From the NCBI RefSeq assembly GCF_900110105.1, contig NZ_FOCL01000012.1:1-64000 (forward strand): a stretch of DNA of 64,000 bases. Direction: 5' to 3'. Each line of letters begins with the position of its first letter. The first letter of the stretch is position 1. The position numbers and the translations under genes were made by a program. The notes beneath the pieces were generated by a model that ran no database searches, was not told the origin of the DNA, and saw only the letters and a program-made list of their open reading frames with translations. Source of the stretch: Mucilaginibacter gossypiicola (lineage in GTDB: Bacteria > Bacteroidota > Bacteroidia > Sphingobacteriales > Sphingobacteriaceae). Shown one piece after another: positions 1 to 8,562 of the stretch.

Positions 1-348
1 ATAGAAAAGGCAAATAAAGTCAATATAAAGCCGGTTATAGCCGAAACTGTGAGTGCTGATGCAAAAGTAGTAACAGATGGCTTTGGAGCTTATAGGGGAT
101 TGGATAAATTACATCAGGCGCACCACGTTCTAAATAAAGAGAAAGAAGAGTACGTCAAAGGAGAATACCATACAAATACTCTTGAAGGCTTTTGGACTCT
201 CCTAAAACGTGGAATATATGGCCAATACCATAAAGTGTCTTCTGAGCATCTGCAAGCGTATCTCGATGAGTTTACCTTTAAATACAATAACAGGACAAAT
301 AAATCAAACTTCGCATTATTGATTCAACGAAGTTTGACCTTTGTCTAA
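1..348 (+). CDS. IS1595-family (ISXO2-like) transposase, C-terminal part, 5' end outside the window
   Basis: The reading frame is open from base 1 without a start codon, so the gene begins upstream of the window; the GTG at 49 is an internal codon. The C-terminal catalytic part of a DDE-type IS1595 transposase is visible: an Asp in VTDGFGAY, the strongly conserved HTNTLEGFW block followed by LLKRGIYG, and the end motif LDEFTFKYNNR. This is the part of the RNase-H-like fold that joins transposon ends to target DNA. The protein stops at TAA 346-348, close to where IS1595 transposases normally end, so this end looks intact. Whether the copy is complete cannot be judged from here. The sequence just after it is half of a dispersed repeat, which suggests insertion or recombination there. 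Confidence 0.85.
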   Translation: MEKANKVNIKPVIAETVSADAKVVTDGFGAYRGLDKLHQAHHVLNKEKEEYVKGEYHTNTLEGFWTLLKRGIYGQYHKVSSEHLQAYLDEFTFKYNNRTNKSNFALLIQRSLTFV

Positions 349-383
349 TAATGGGCTATTACTCTCAAGAGGGGAATCGCACA
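349..383. repeat. IS right end joined to a half copy of the CCCCTC palindromic repeat
   Basis: Bases 362-383 (CTCTCAAGAGGGG then AATCGCACA) match the right end of the palindromic elements at 42438-42560 and 58941-59056. The left part of the element is missing and is replaced by the end of the transposase gene. The sequence around 349-361 would be the IS terminal inverted repeat, but the other IS end is outside the window, so this could not be verified. Confidence 0.55.
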
Positions 384-534
384 ATTCCCTCCTTTTTTCC
401 TCAAGTTGATTGCTATACCCCGCGTAGATGCATATAATGCATCTACTTTGAAATTTACACAAATCATTACCCCTTTGAGTATATTTAATGGGATTGCTTG
501 TCCTTATAAATGTTGTCATCCCGGATCCTGAACG

Positions 535-2415
535 ATGAATAAGAAATACTTTTTTTTTACCTTTTTTACAGTCTTTATTTCATTTTACTGCTGCGCCGTT
601 TTTGCAAAACAAAAGGTTGTTGCCCTGTTGTATTCACCGGATAGCCATACGCGGGCGCAATTTTCGCTGGATGAGCAGGGGCGGCTGTATTACCGTTTAA
701 TTTTCGATACCCGGCTCATCGTTAACTGGTCGCGTTTAGGTATTGAAACCACAGGTTCTTCGTTGGTTGATGGTATCACTGTAAAGGGGACGGTTAAAAA
801 TGAAATCAACGAAAAGTTTTTGTGGCCGCTGGGCGAGGATGCAAGCCTCGTAAACCACTGTAACGAGCTTACGCTTCATTGTGCCGCTAATAGTGCTAAT
901 TTTGATGTAATTACAAGGCTTTATAATGGAAGCATGGTGTTTAGGTATGTTTGTAAGCAGCTTGGAAATCGTACAGTGCAACTCAAGTCAGAGCTTACGG
1001 AATTTAATCTTGCCGAAAGCTATCGCATTTACCAGTATCATGAAGAATCAGTTTTCCGGCCGGTAAATGTTGATTCGTTGCCGGGGACAAGCGACCTGCC
1101 TTCAACCCTCACCGCACCAAAATCATACATAAGCATTGGCGAAGCTGATAACCGTAATTATACCAAATGTGTGTTGATTAGGGGAAAGCGGCCTAATAGC
1201 CTGGCCTTACAATTTTATACTGATACCATTTACCGGGACCATCACGTGCAGGCTGTTCGCAAGGATACGTCGATCCAATTTTTGGATAGCCTTATTACTC
1301 CCTGGCGCACTATCAGCTGCAGCAATACCGCTATAGGTTTACATGAGTTTAGCCAGCTTAACCTTAAACTGGTTAAACCACTCAATAACAAGGTACCGGA
1401 TTATATAAAACCCGGAAAGGTTTACCGGGTCCCCATCAATACACAGGGCGCTTTAAATGGAATCGACTTTGCTCAAAAAATGAATTTTCAATACATTTTA
1501 GTTGATGCAGGCTGGTATGGTGCCGAGTTCAGGACAGTTTCCGACCCTACCAAATATTTGCCCGATTTCCATTTGCCGGATATTATCGCCCATGCAAAGG
1601 AAAAAGGCATTGGCGTTATTTTATATGTCAATTACGTGGGGCTTAAGGCTAAAATAGATACCATATTGCCGCTTTACAAAAAGTGGGGCGTTAGCGGGCT
1701 GAAGTTTGGGTTTGTAGATGGCGGTACCCAGAAAGGCCTTAGCTGGCTTGATTCGGCCATGAAAAAAGTAAATGATTATGGCATGTTGCTTAATGTTCAT
1801 GACCACTACAAACCTACAGGCCTGAGCCGCCGGTACCCATATGTGCTTAGCCAGGAAGGGATCAGGGGCGATGAAAACAGTCCCGATGCTTTTCATAATA
1901 CAGTATTGCCATTCACCCGTTACCTGGCCGGGGCTGCTGATTTTACTTTTTGCTACCCCAACAAAGTAAATGATTACAGTAAAAACATCCGGGTAAGCAA
2001 GGCCCAGCAAATGGCCCTTACCGTTGTATACTTTGATCCGCTTCAGGCTATTTTCTGGTACGGGCAATCGCAGGATTACAAGGATGAGGCAGATATTGAA
2101 TTTTTTAAATATGTGCCAACGGTATGGGACGAAAGCAAGTATGTGCAGGGAGAAATAGGCGAAGGCATTACCGTAGCCCGCCGCAAAGACCGTACCTGGT
2201 ACCTGGGTAGTGCCGCCGGTATGCAGAAGTGGGGAGGAACATTTAAGCTTGACTTTTTGGAAAAGACCCAGGTATATGTTGCTACCATTTATGAAGATGA
2301 CGGACAGGGCGGCATACGGGTTAAAAAAGCTAAGTTCGGGCACAATGATCCTTTTGTTGTTAACCTGGATGCAAAAGGAGGCCAGGCCGTTATCTTAAGA
2401 CCGCAGGAGAAATAA
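535..2415 (+). CDS. Glycoside hydrolase family 97 (SusB-like) alpha-glycosidase
   Basis: Predicted secreted or periplasmic exo-alpha-glycosidase of 626 residues, near the usual GH97 length. Residues 1-24 are a signal peptide ending at AVFA. An N-terminal beta-sandwich (about 30-280) precedes a TIM barrel (about 290-530) and a C-terminal beta domain. Barrel landmarks are LVDAGWYG, GVILYVNY, LKFGFVDGG (about 389-397), VHDHYKPTG and QEGIRGDE (E441, E447). From memory of the family, retaining GH97 enzymes carry an Asp nucleophile on the strand where this protein reads K390-F-G-F; a Gly there fits the inverting, glucoside-acting SusB branch. The assignment to that branch is inference. The stop is two bases before the LacI-type regulator start, so the two genes are almost certainly one transcript. 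Confidence 0.9.
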   Translation: MNKKYFFFTFFTVFISFYCCAVFAKQKVVALLYSPDSHTRAQFSLDEQGRLYYRLIFDTRLIVNWSRLGIETTGSSLVDGITVKGTVKNEINEKFLWPLGEDASLVNHCNELTLHCAANSANFDVITRLYNGSMVFRYVCKQLGNRTVQLKSELTEFNLAESYRIYQYHEESVFRPVNVDSLPGTSDLPSTLTAPKSYISIGEADNRNYTKCVLIRGKRPNSLALQFYTDTIYRDHHVQAVRKDTSIQFLDSLITPWRTISCSNTAIGLHEFSQLNLKLVKPLNNKVPDYIKPGKVYRVPINTQGALNGIDFAQKMNFQYILVDAGWYGAEFRTVSDPTKYLPDFHLPDIIAHAKEKGIGVILYVNYVGLKAKIDTILPLYKKWGVSGLKFGFVDGGTQKGLSWLDSAMKKVNDYGMLLNVHDHYKPTGLSRRYPYVLSQEGIRGDENSPDAFHNTVLPFTRYLAGAADFTFCYPNKVNDYSKNIRVSKAQQMALTVVYFDPLQAIFWYGQSQDYKDEADIEFFKYVPTVWDESKYVQGEIGEGITVARRKDRTWYLGSAAGMQKWGGTFKLDFLEKTQVYVATIYEDDGQGGIRVKKAKFGHNDPFVVNLDAKGGQAVILRPQEK

Positions 2416-2417
2416 GG

Positions 2418-3440
2418 ATGGCGAAAAAATTGGCTTTAAAAGATATTGCAGGTGCATTAAAAGTATCTGAAGCGTCCGTTTCTTATGTCCTTAATGGCAA
2501 GGCAAGGCAATATGGCATCAGCATAGCCCTGGAGAATAAAATATTAAGGTTTGTTGAAAAGGTAGGGTATCAGCCTAACCGGCTGGCAGCCAGCCTGCGT
2601 ACAGGAAAAAGTAAAACGGTGGGCATGATTGTGGAAGACATCAGCGACCCCTTTTTTTCGGCCATTGCCAGGGTTGTGGAAGAACATATTTACAAAGAAG
2701 GTTACCGCGTTATTTACGGCAGTTCTGAAAACTCCACCGTTATTGCGCGCGACCTGCTGCAAACTTTTAAGAATTACCAGGTTGACGGCTATATCCTGGC
2801 CCCTACAGCAGGCCTGGAAGAGGATATCAACCTGCTTGTTAATGAAGGTTCGCCGGTGGTAGTGTTTGATCGCGCCTCGCCCGACTTGCAGTGTTCTAAA
2901 GTACTTGTCGATAACTTTCGCGGCAGTGAAGCAGCTGTTTTGCATTTGATAGATAACGGCTTTTGTAACATTGCCATGGTTACCCTTACAAACGGGCAGG
3001 ATCAAATGAACGAACGCGTTAACGGTTACCTCGCAGCGCTCCAAAAACACGGCCTCCCGCCAACGCTCAAAGAGATTATCTATAACGAGGACGTTCAAAA
3101 AACGATACTCAGCCTTAAAAACCTGCTGAAAAGCAAAAAGGAAATTGATGCCGTTTTTTTTGCAACCAACTACCTTGCTCTAAGCGGCCTGCAAGCCCTT
3201 AAAGAATCGGGGGTGATCATTACCAGAGATATCGGCGTTGCAGTATTTGATGATATTAACAATTTTGCCCTTTTTAATCCGTCTATCACCGCCGTGGCCC
3301 AACCAGTCACCGAGATCGGGCTCAGGGTTACCAGGATTTTACTGGAAGAGCTCCAGGACAACCACATGATCGATTCGCAAAATATTTTATTGAAAACCAA
3401 ACTGATCATCAGGGATTCATCTGCAAGGTTACCGGAATAA
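2418..3440 (+). CDS. LacI family transcriptional regulator
   Basis: DNA-binding repressor or activator of 340 residues, standard LacI/GalR length. Residues 5-55 are the helix-turn-helix and hinge helix (LKDIAGALKVSEASVSYVLN, then QPNRLAASLRTGKSKTVG). Residues 60-335 are the periplasmic-binding-protein-like effector domain with the usual GMIVEDISDPFF opening. Such domains bind a sugar or sugar phosphate. The gene follows the GH97 gene by two bases, so it is probably co-transcribed and may control that operon itself; the ligand is unknown. A rho-independent terminator follows at 3551. Confidence 0.93.
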   Translation: MAKKLALKDIAGALKVSEASVSYVLNGKARQYGISIALENKILRFVEKVGYQPNRLAASLRTGKSKTVGMIVEDISDPFFSAIARVVEEHIYKEGYRVIYGSSENSTVIARDLLQTFKNYQVDGYILAPTAGLEEDINLLVNEGSPVVVFDRASPDLQCSKVLVDNFRGSEAAVLHLIDNGFCNIAMVTLTNGQDQMNERVNGYLAALQKHGLPPTLKEIIYNEDVQKTILSLKNLLKSKKEIDAVFFATNYLALSGLQALKESGVIITRDIGVAVFDDINNFALFNPSITAVAQPVTEIGLRVTRILLEELQDNHMIDSQNILLKTKLIIRDSSARLPE

Positions 3441-3550
3441 TTTATCCGAAATAAAAATGAAAAAATGAGTATTAAATCAACAGAAGTTTGTCTTTGTAGT
3501 AACTCTTCCCCTAATAAACCGTTCGGTTTGCATTAAGTTGGTTATAATAA

Positions 3551-3575
3551 GGCTTCTGAAAGGAAGCCCTTTTTG
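3551..3575 (+). terminator. Rho-independent terminator after the LacI-type gene
   Basis: GGCTTC-TGAAAG-GAAGCC hairpin (6 bp stem) followed by CTTTTTG, 110 bases after the stop. A separate AAACCG-TT-CGGTTT palindrome lies just before it at 3516-3529. Confidence 0.7.
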
Positions 3576-3622
3576 TTAAGGGAAGCTGGTAAAGGTAGTG
3601 GGGAATATGACAAGCATAATTG

Positions 3623-3755
3623 ACTCACCCGGTCTACGCTGCGCTGGACCACCCTCTCTATCCTTCGGATAAAGAGGGTAAGAAAAAACAAATTAAAATC
3701 CCCTCTTTACGCTGGCGTAGAGAGGGGTGACGAGCGCAGCGATATCGGGGTGAGT
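3623..3755. repeat. 133-bp imperfect palindromic intergenic element (ACTCACCC type)
   Basis: The outer arms ACTCACCCGG (3623) and CGGGGTGAGT (to 3755) mirror each other. Further in, GCTGCGCT mirrors AGCGCAGC and CCCTCTCTA mirrors TAGAGAGGG. The gap between the LacI gene (3440) and the small reading frame at 3890 otherwise holds only a terminator and AT-rich sequence. No reading frame of note lies inside. Confidence 0.75.
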
Positions 3756-3889
3756 TGATATACAGGATGATTTTCACGGCTATTTTTTTTTGAAGAGTTA
3801 CCTCCCGAAGAAGAGAAGTAGAAGATGTGGCCTACACATGAAAATATTATCCGATCGTCATTCAGCAAGGTACATTACCTGCTCATTAT

Positions 3890-4096
3890 TTGTCAGATAG
3901 TTATATTTTTGTTTTGAATAAAATGCTACAGGGCGCAGAAAAGATAGTATATCGATTTATGAAAAAAAAGCGGAACGAAGCAGAACCCTCAGCGCTATTT
4001 CAGATAAAGAAACCGGAAGTAGACGAACAAACCATCAAAAAAAGCTGGAATTCAATTGTTCAGAAAATAAATCAGGAACCTAAAAAGAAACGTTAG
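3890..4096 (+). CDS. Possible small charged protein upstream of HTCS 1
   Basis: Open frame of 68 codons with a TTG start; an ATG at 3923 would give 57 residues. It is rich in Lys and Glu (KKKRNEAE near the middle, PKKKR at the end) and has no signal peptide or membrane segment. The stretch IKKSWNSIVQKI is reminiscent of the N-terminal helix of FecR-type anti-sigma factors, but nothing else of such a protein follows, so this is only a resemblance. It ends 45 bases before HTCS 1. It may be a real small gene, a remnant, or leader sequence. Confidence 0.3.
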   Translation: MSDSYIFVLNKMLQGAEKIVYRFMKKKRNEAEPSALFQIKKPEVDEQTIKKSWNSIVQKINQEPKKKR

Positions 4097-4141
4097 GAAT
4101 AATAAAGCAGGCCCGACGGCGCAGTTTGCGCCGTTAACTCA

Positions 4142-7100
4142 ATGCTTTACTGCATACGTACATTCAAATTGAGCAATATTCAACAACCGGTACCTTCTTT
4201 TATGCAGCCATTTAAAGCGGCCGCGTGGTGGTACTATACAGCTATTGTTGTGGTGCTAATGTTAACCGGCAATGTTGCTGTGTATGCATTACCTAATGTT
4301 CAGCGACTTGGCCTTAAAGACGGGCTTTCCAACAGCGAGGTACGATGTATTTTCCAGGATCATTCGGGTTATATATGGTTTGGCACCTACGATGGTCTGA
4401 ACCGTTTTGACGGATATGATTTCCGGATCTACCGCAATCAGCCCGAAAACCAGCATTCAATCATTCATAATTTTATTAACTGCATTGCAGAAGATGCTGC
4501 TAACAATTTGTGGGTAGGTACACGCCAGGGTATAAGTATCTTAAACCCCGTAACGGAAGAGTTTTCTCCGGCGTACACAACCTCGGCCGGTAATAAAGCA
4601 GTACCTGTCACATCCTTCATAAAAGACATAAAAACAGATCGTTCGGGCCACATCTTTATTGCCACCCTATCCAACGGCCTCATCGTTATGGACAATGGTA
4701 AACGAACAGGCAACATTATACCGTACTATGATCATGGAAAAGCTGTGCGGAGCTACAACGTTAGCGCGTTGTATGTGGGGCCGGGCAGCCAGGTTTATGT
4801 ATTGATCAGCGCCGCCGGACTATTTACCTATGATACTGTACAGGGTACATTGAAGTTACTCAACTCGTCGGTTACCGGGGCTACCTGCATTTACTCTGAA
4901 GGCAATAGCTTATGGGTAGGCTCAACCCAGGGCCTGCACCACTATGATCTCCGGTCGGGACGATACGACCGCCTTTTTGATGAACTTAACGGGGCTTTCA
5001 AATCGGGCAGGATAACAAGCCTGCAAACCATGCCCGATAGTACCCTTTGGGTAAGCACCGATGGCGGAGGGATCCAGATATTGGATAAGAAGCGCGACAA
5101 GATCAACTATCTGCAGGCAGGGAGTGATGAACACTCGCTCTCAAGCGACGCTGTTTATGCTTTATTTTTAGACCGCGACGGCAGAAAGTGGATTGGCACC
5201 CTGCGGGGAGGCATAAATGTTATTGATGAAGTAAAGGAGCGTTTTGTTAACGTCAGGCATGATGACCTGAACAGTAATAGTCTCATCAGTAACTTTGTTA
5301 AATCCTTATATGAAGCGCCCGATGGCAGGCTGTGGATAGGCACCGATGGCGGAGGGCTAAGCATTTGGGACCGGCAGGCACATCGCTTCACTAATTTCAG
5401 GCATGATGGCTCAAAGCCCGGCACACTGAGCTCAAATTTTGTTACCAGCATTACCGCCGACAAGGATGGCCGCATCTGGATTGCAACCTATGGCGGCGGC
5501 ATTGACCTGTACCAGCCCGGCTCAAACACGTTCACTTCATTCCGCGGAATTGATAGCAATGGAATTGCCAGCCGTATTGTGTTTTGGTACCTATACCCGG
5601 ATCATGCCGGAAACCTATGGGCCAGCGGTTTACAGGATGGCCTGTTTCTGTATGATAAACGCAGCAATCAATTCCGGCAGTATGATGCAGCATTAACCAA
5701 TATTTTATCGATAGAGGAAGACCGTTCCGGAAACCTTTGGGCAGGAAATTTTGAAGGGGTTTATAAGATTAATTTGCAGAATAATAAACGTAAGTTTTAC
5801 CCTGTAGGTAAAGCGGTACGATCAATGCACCGTACAGATAACGGTGATATGTGGCTGGGGACAGAAGCCGGCCTGATGTATTTTTCGGCCTCAAAAGAAA
5901 AAGTTATCCGTCATTATACTACCGGTAATGGCCTCAGTAATAATATGGTGCTGGCCATTCTTCAAGATCAGCAAAAACGTTTATGGCTCAGTACCTACAA
6001 CGGGCTTTGCCGCTTTGACCCTAAAGAAAACAGCTTTACCAATTTTTTTGAAGGCGATGGACTGGCAAGTAACGAGTTTAACTTTAATGCAGGCTTGAGG
6101 TTAAACAACGGCGAGCTTGCATTTGGCGGAATCAATGGCCTTACCGTATTTCACCCACAGCAAATACTGCCGTTGCATGATGCACCCAACATTGTCATAA
6201 CCGATATTAAAATTAACAATAAGCCGATAAGTAATTATCCCAACTATGTTATGACTGGTGCCCGTAACGCCATTCAATCATTAGAGATTCCTTACGATAA
6301 CGCATCTGTTGCCTTCAGCTTTGCCGCTATTGAATTTACTGCCCAGGACAGGATTGCTTACCGTTATATGCTTCAGGGCTGGGACAGGGGATGGATTAAT
6401 GCAGGTAAACAGCGTAACGCACTTTATACCCGCTTAGCCCCCGGTACCTATACCTTAAAAATTAACTGCACCAATCCCGAAGGGCAATGGATAAGCCGGG
6501 AAATACACCTTGGCATCATTATTTTACCTCCATGGTACCGTACCATCTGGGCTTATTTGATTTATGCGTTGTTGCTGGCCGGAATTGTTTACTGGTACCT
6601 TCGTTATAAATTCAGGGAAACGCGACTTAAATATGAAGTACAGCTGGCCAACGCAGCGGCAGCCCACCAGCGCAACCTGCAGGAAAAGGAGCGCGAATTA
6701 AATGACCGTCGCGTGGAGTTTTTTACAGGCGTATCACATGAATTTCGTACCCCCCTATCGCTCATCATTAATCCGCTTAAGGATCTGCTTGCCAAAATAG
6801 CCCCCGAAAACCGGGCCGAGCTTAATATTGTTTATCGCAATTCAAGGCGGTTGTTAAGCCTTGTTGATCAGCTGCTACTGTTTCGTAAAGCTGATGCAGG
6901 TTCCGGCATCCTGCAAATTGCGCCGATGGACATAACCCTCGTTTGCCGGGAGGTATTTTTATGTTTTGTACAGCAGGCCCGGCTTTCGGGGCTTAGCTTT
7001 GAATTAAACGTACCCGAAGAGCCGGTACTGATTTACGGCGACAGGGAAAAGATCGAAATTATCCTGTTTAACCTCATCTCCAACGCAATCAAATATACTC

Positions 7101-8311
7101 CGGCCGGGAAGGTTGTTTGTGTTACCCTGCAACCAGAGGAACACAAGGTGGTGATCAATGTGATTGATAACGGCCCCGGCATACCAGAGGAAACGGGCAA
7201 ACATATTTTTGAAAAGTTTTACAGATCAACTGCCCAGGGGCAGGCAGCAAAAGGTGGATTTGGGATCGGCTTGTTTTTAGCCCGCCAGTTCACTACCGAC
7301 CATGGCGGCTCATTATCATTTGAAAGCGAGCCGGGCAAGGGTTCTGATTTTTGTTTAACCCTGTTAAAGGGTACAGCTCATTTTCCGCCGGATGTGGCCG
7401 CTGCTGCCGATACAGCTGATTTATCGCCCTTACTCCGTGAAATGGTAGAAGAACAGCCGGTAATATCACAGGTAAACCCAATTAATGATATCGATTTTGA
7501 GGCAGAGAAGATTTTTACCGACAAGCAAAGGGTCCTGGTTATTGATGATGACAGTGAGATCCGCGCTTACATTTGCTCAATCCTCGAAAGCCGCTATATA
7601 ATTTATGAGGCCAGTAATGGCTTAGCCGGCTTGCAGAAAGCAAAGGAGAAGCAACCCGATCTGATTATCTGCGATGTAATGATGCCTGGCTTAAATGGTA
7701 TTGAACTGTGCTCAACCATTAAGCAGGACCAGCAGTTAAGCTATATCCCCATGATTTTGTTAACAGCCAGCTCATCTGCCGAAAATAAGATCAAAGGACT
7801 GGAAAGCGGCGCCGATGACTATATTTCCAAGCCTTTTGATAAAGATGTACTCATTGCCCGCATTGCCAACCTGTTGCAAAACAGGAGCAACCTTCAAAGC
7901 TATTTTTATAATACCATTACCCTGAAATCTAACAACGTCACCATTTCAGACGAGTACAAGCACTTCCTGGAGAAATGTATTGAGATAGTTGAACAGCATA
8001 TTACCGACGAAAACTTCAATATCAAAATACTGGCTTCAGAAATTGGCATGAGCCATTCAAATCTTTACCGTAAAATTAAGTCGCTATCCGGTCATACGGT
8101 CAACGGTTTCATCCGCTATATACGCCTGAGGAAGGCTGCAGAGCTGCTGATCCAATCAGACATGAACGTGAATGAAGTAGCTATTGAAACGGGCTTTAAC
8201 AGCATCAAATACTTCCGCGATCAGTTTTTTAAACTCTTTGGTGCCAACCCTTCAGATTTTCTTAAGCAAAAAAGGCCCATGTTCAAGAAAAGAAAAAACA
8301 CAATAAATTAA
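4142..8311 (+). CDS. Hybrid two-component system regulator (HTCS 1)
   Basis: One-protein sensor, kinase and transcription factor, 1389 residues, typical for Bacteroidota carbohydrate loci. An N-terminal signal/anchor (about 25-51, ending VYALP) leads into a periplasmic double beta-propeller with many repeats such as GYIWFGTYDGLNRFDGYDF and GRLWIGTDGGG (about 55-690). A Y_Y_Y domain (about 700-790) and a membrane helix (WAYLIYALLLAGIVYWYL, about 803-820) follow. The HisKA domain has H866 in SHEFRTPLSLI, then comes the HATPase domain with NAIKYT, GPGIPEE and GFGIGLFLARQ. The receiver domain has acceptor D1178 in ICDVMMPG, and an AraC-type helix-turn-helix ends the protein. All catalytic motifs look intact. 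No SusC gene is adjacent; the nearest (SusC 1) ends 5.5 kb away with its promoter near 17.2 kb, and pairing with it is inference. Confidence 0.95.
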   Translation: MLYCIRTFKLSNIQQPVPSFMQPFKAAAWWYYTAIVVVLMLTGNVAVYALPNVQRLGLKDGLSNSEVRCIFQDHSGYIWFGTYDGLNRFDGYDFRIYRNQPENQHSIIHNFINCIAEDAANNLWVGTRQGISILNPVTEEFSPAYTTSAGNKAVPVTSFIKDIKTDRSGHIFIATLSNGLIVMDNGKRTGNIIPYYDHGKAVRSYNVSALYVGPGSQVYVLISAAGLFTYDTVQGTLKLLNSSVTGATCIYSEGNSLWVGSTQGLHHYDLRSGRYDRLFDELNGAFKSGRITSLQTMPDSTLWVSTDGGGIQILDKKRDKINYLQAGSDEHSLSSDAVYALFLDRDGRKWIGTLRGGINVIDEVKERFVNVRHDDLNSNSLISNFVKSLYEAPDGRLWIGTDGGGLSIWDRQAHRFTNFRHDGSKPGTLSSNFVTSITADKDGRIWIATYGGGIDLYQPGSNTFTSFRGIDSNGIASRIVFWYLYPDHAGNLWASGLQDGLFLYDKRSNQFRQYDAALTNILSIEEDRSGNLWAGNFEGVYKINLQNNKRKFYPVGKAVRSMHRTDNGDMWLGTEAGLMYFSASKEKVIRHYTTGNGLSNNMVLAILQDQQKRLWLSTYNGLCRFDPKENSFTNFFEGDGLASNEFNFNAGLRLNNGELAFGGINGLTVFHPQQILPLHDAPNIVITDIKINNKPISNYPNYVMTGARNAIQSLEIPYDNASVAFSFAAIEFTAQDRIAYRYMLQGWDRGWINAGKQRNALYTRLAPGTYTLKINCTNPEGQWISREIHLGIIILPPWYRTIWAYLIYALLLAGIVYWYLRYKFRETRLKYEVQLANAAAAHQRNLQEKERELNDRRVEFFTGVSHEFRTPLSLIINPLKDLLAKIAPENRAELNIVYRNSRRLLSLVDQLLLFRKADAGSGILQIAPMDITLVCREVFLCFVQQARLSGLSFELNVPEEPVLIYGDREKIEIILFNLISNAIKYTPAGKVVCVTLQPEEHKVVINVIDNGPGIPEETGKHIFEKFYRSTAQGQAAKGGFGIGLFLARQFTTDHGGSLSFESEPGKGSDFCLTLLKGTAHFPPDVAAAADTADLSPLLREMVEEQPVISQVNPINDIDFEAEKIFTDKQRVLVIDDDSEIRAYICSILESRYIIYEASNGLAGLQKAKEKQPDLIICDVMMPGLNGIELCSTIKQDQQLSYIPMILLTASSSAENKIKGLESGADDYISKPFDKDVLIARIANLLQNRSNLQSYFYNTITLKSNNVTISDEYKHFLEKCIEIVEQHITDENFNIKILASEIGMSHSNLYRKIKSLSGHTVNGFIRYIRLRKAAELLIQSDMNVNEVAIETGFNSIKYFRDQFFKLFGANPSDFLKQKRPMFKKRKNTIN

Positions 8312-8343
8312 TAACCAAGTGCTTACAAACAAAACACAGCTAC

Positions 8344-8368
8344 TTAATCAATTGAGTAAATTGATTAA
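8344..8368. promoter_or_regulatory. Perfect 10-bp inverted repeat upstream of the ECF sigma gene
   Basis: TTAATCAATT-GAGTA-AATTGATTAA. It lies in the 251-bp gap between HTCS 1 and the sigma-factor gene. A partial repeat of the motif (CTTAATCGATT) occurs at 8476 and TTAATTGATTAA again at 9176 after the sigma gene. An imperfect GC-richer hairpin (GAACCCAGGGC / GCCCCAGGTTC, about 8459-8514) lies between this repeat and the start codon. An operator is possible but unproven. Confidence 0.4.
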
Positions 8369-8562
8369 ATGCCGAATTTATACCACATAAATGACCAATT
8401 TGAGTCCCATCTGCTGAATTAAAACTGTCCATATTAGCTTATACAAACCAATTATAAGAACCCAGGGCAAACTTACTTAATCGATTATGTAAATCGGTTT
8501 TCGCCCCAGGTTCCTAATACCGGTAACAACCTGATTAAAGAGAAACCAGTTTTAAAGCCAAT

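Noticed and set aside
316..519. A minus-strand frame spanning the transposase end and repeat half
   Set aside because: It runs across an IS junction and a non-coding repeat, so it is a chance frame.
1621..2343. A 240-codon minus-strand open frame opposite the GH97 gene
   Set aside because: It lies wholly within the GH97 coding region, has no family motif, and is expected as an antisense shadow of a codon-biased gene.
2544..3098. A 184-codon minus-strand frame opposite the LacI-type gene
   Set aside because: Antisense shadow of a clearly recognised gene; no recognisable domains or start signals.
3516..3529. AAACCG-TT-CGGTTT palindrome considered as the LacI-type operator
   Set aside because: It lies after the gene rather than at a promoter, its centre is TT instead of the CG usual for LacI operators, and it sits just before a terminator.
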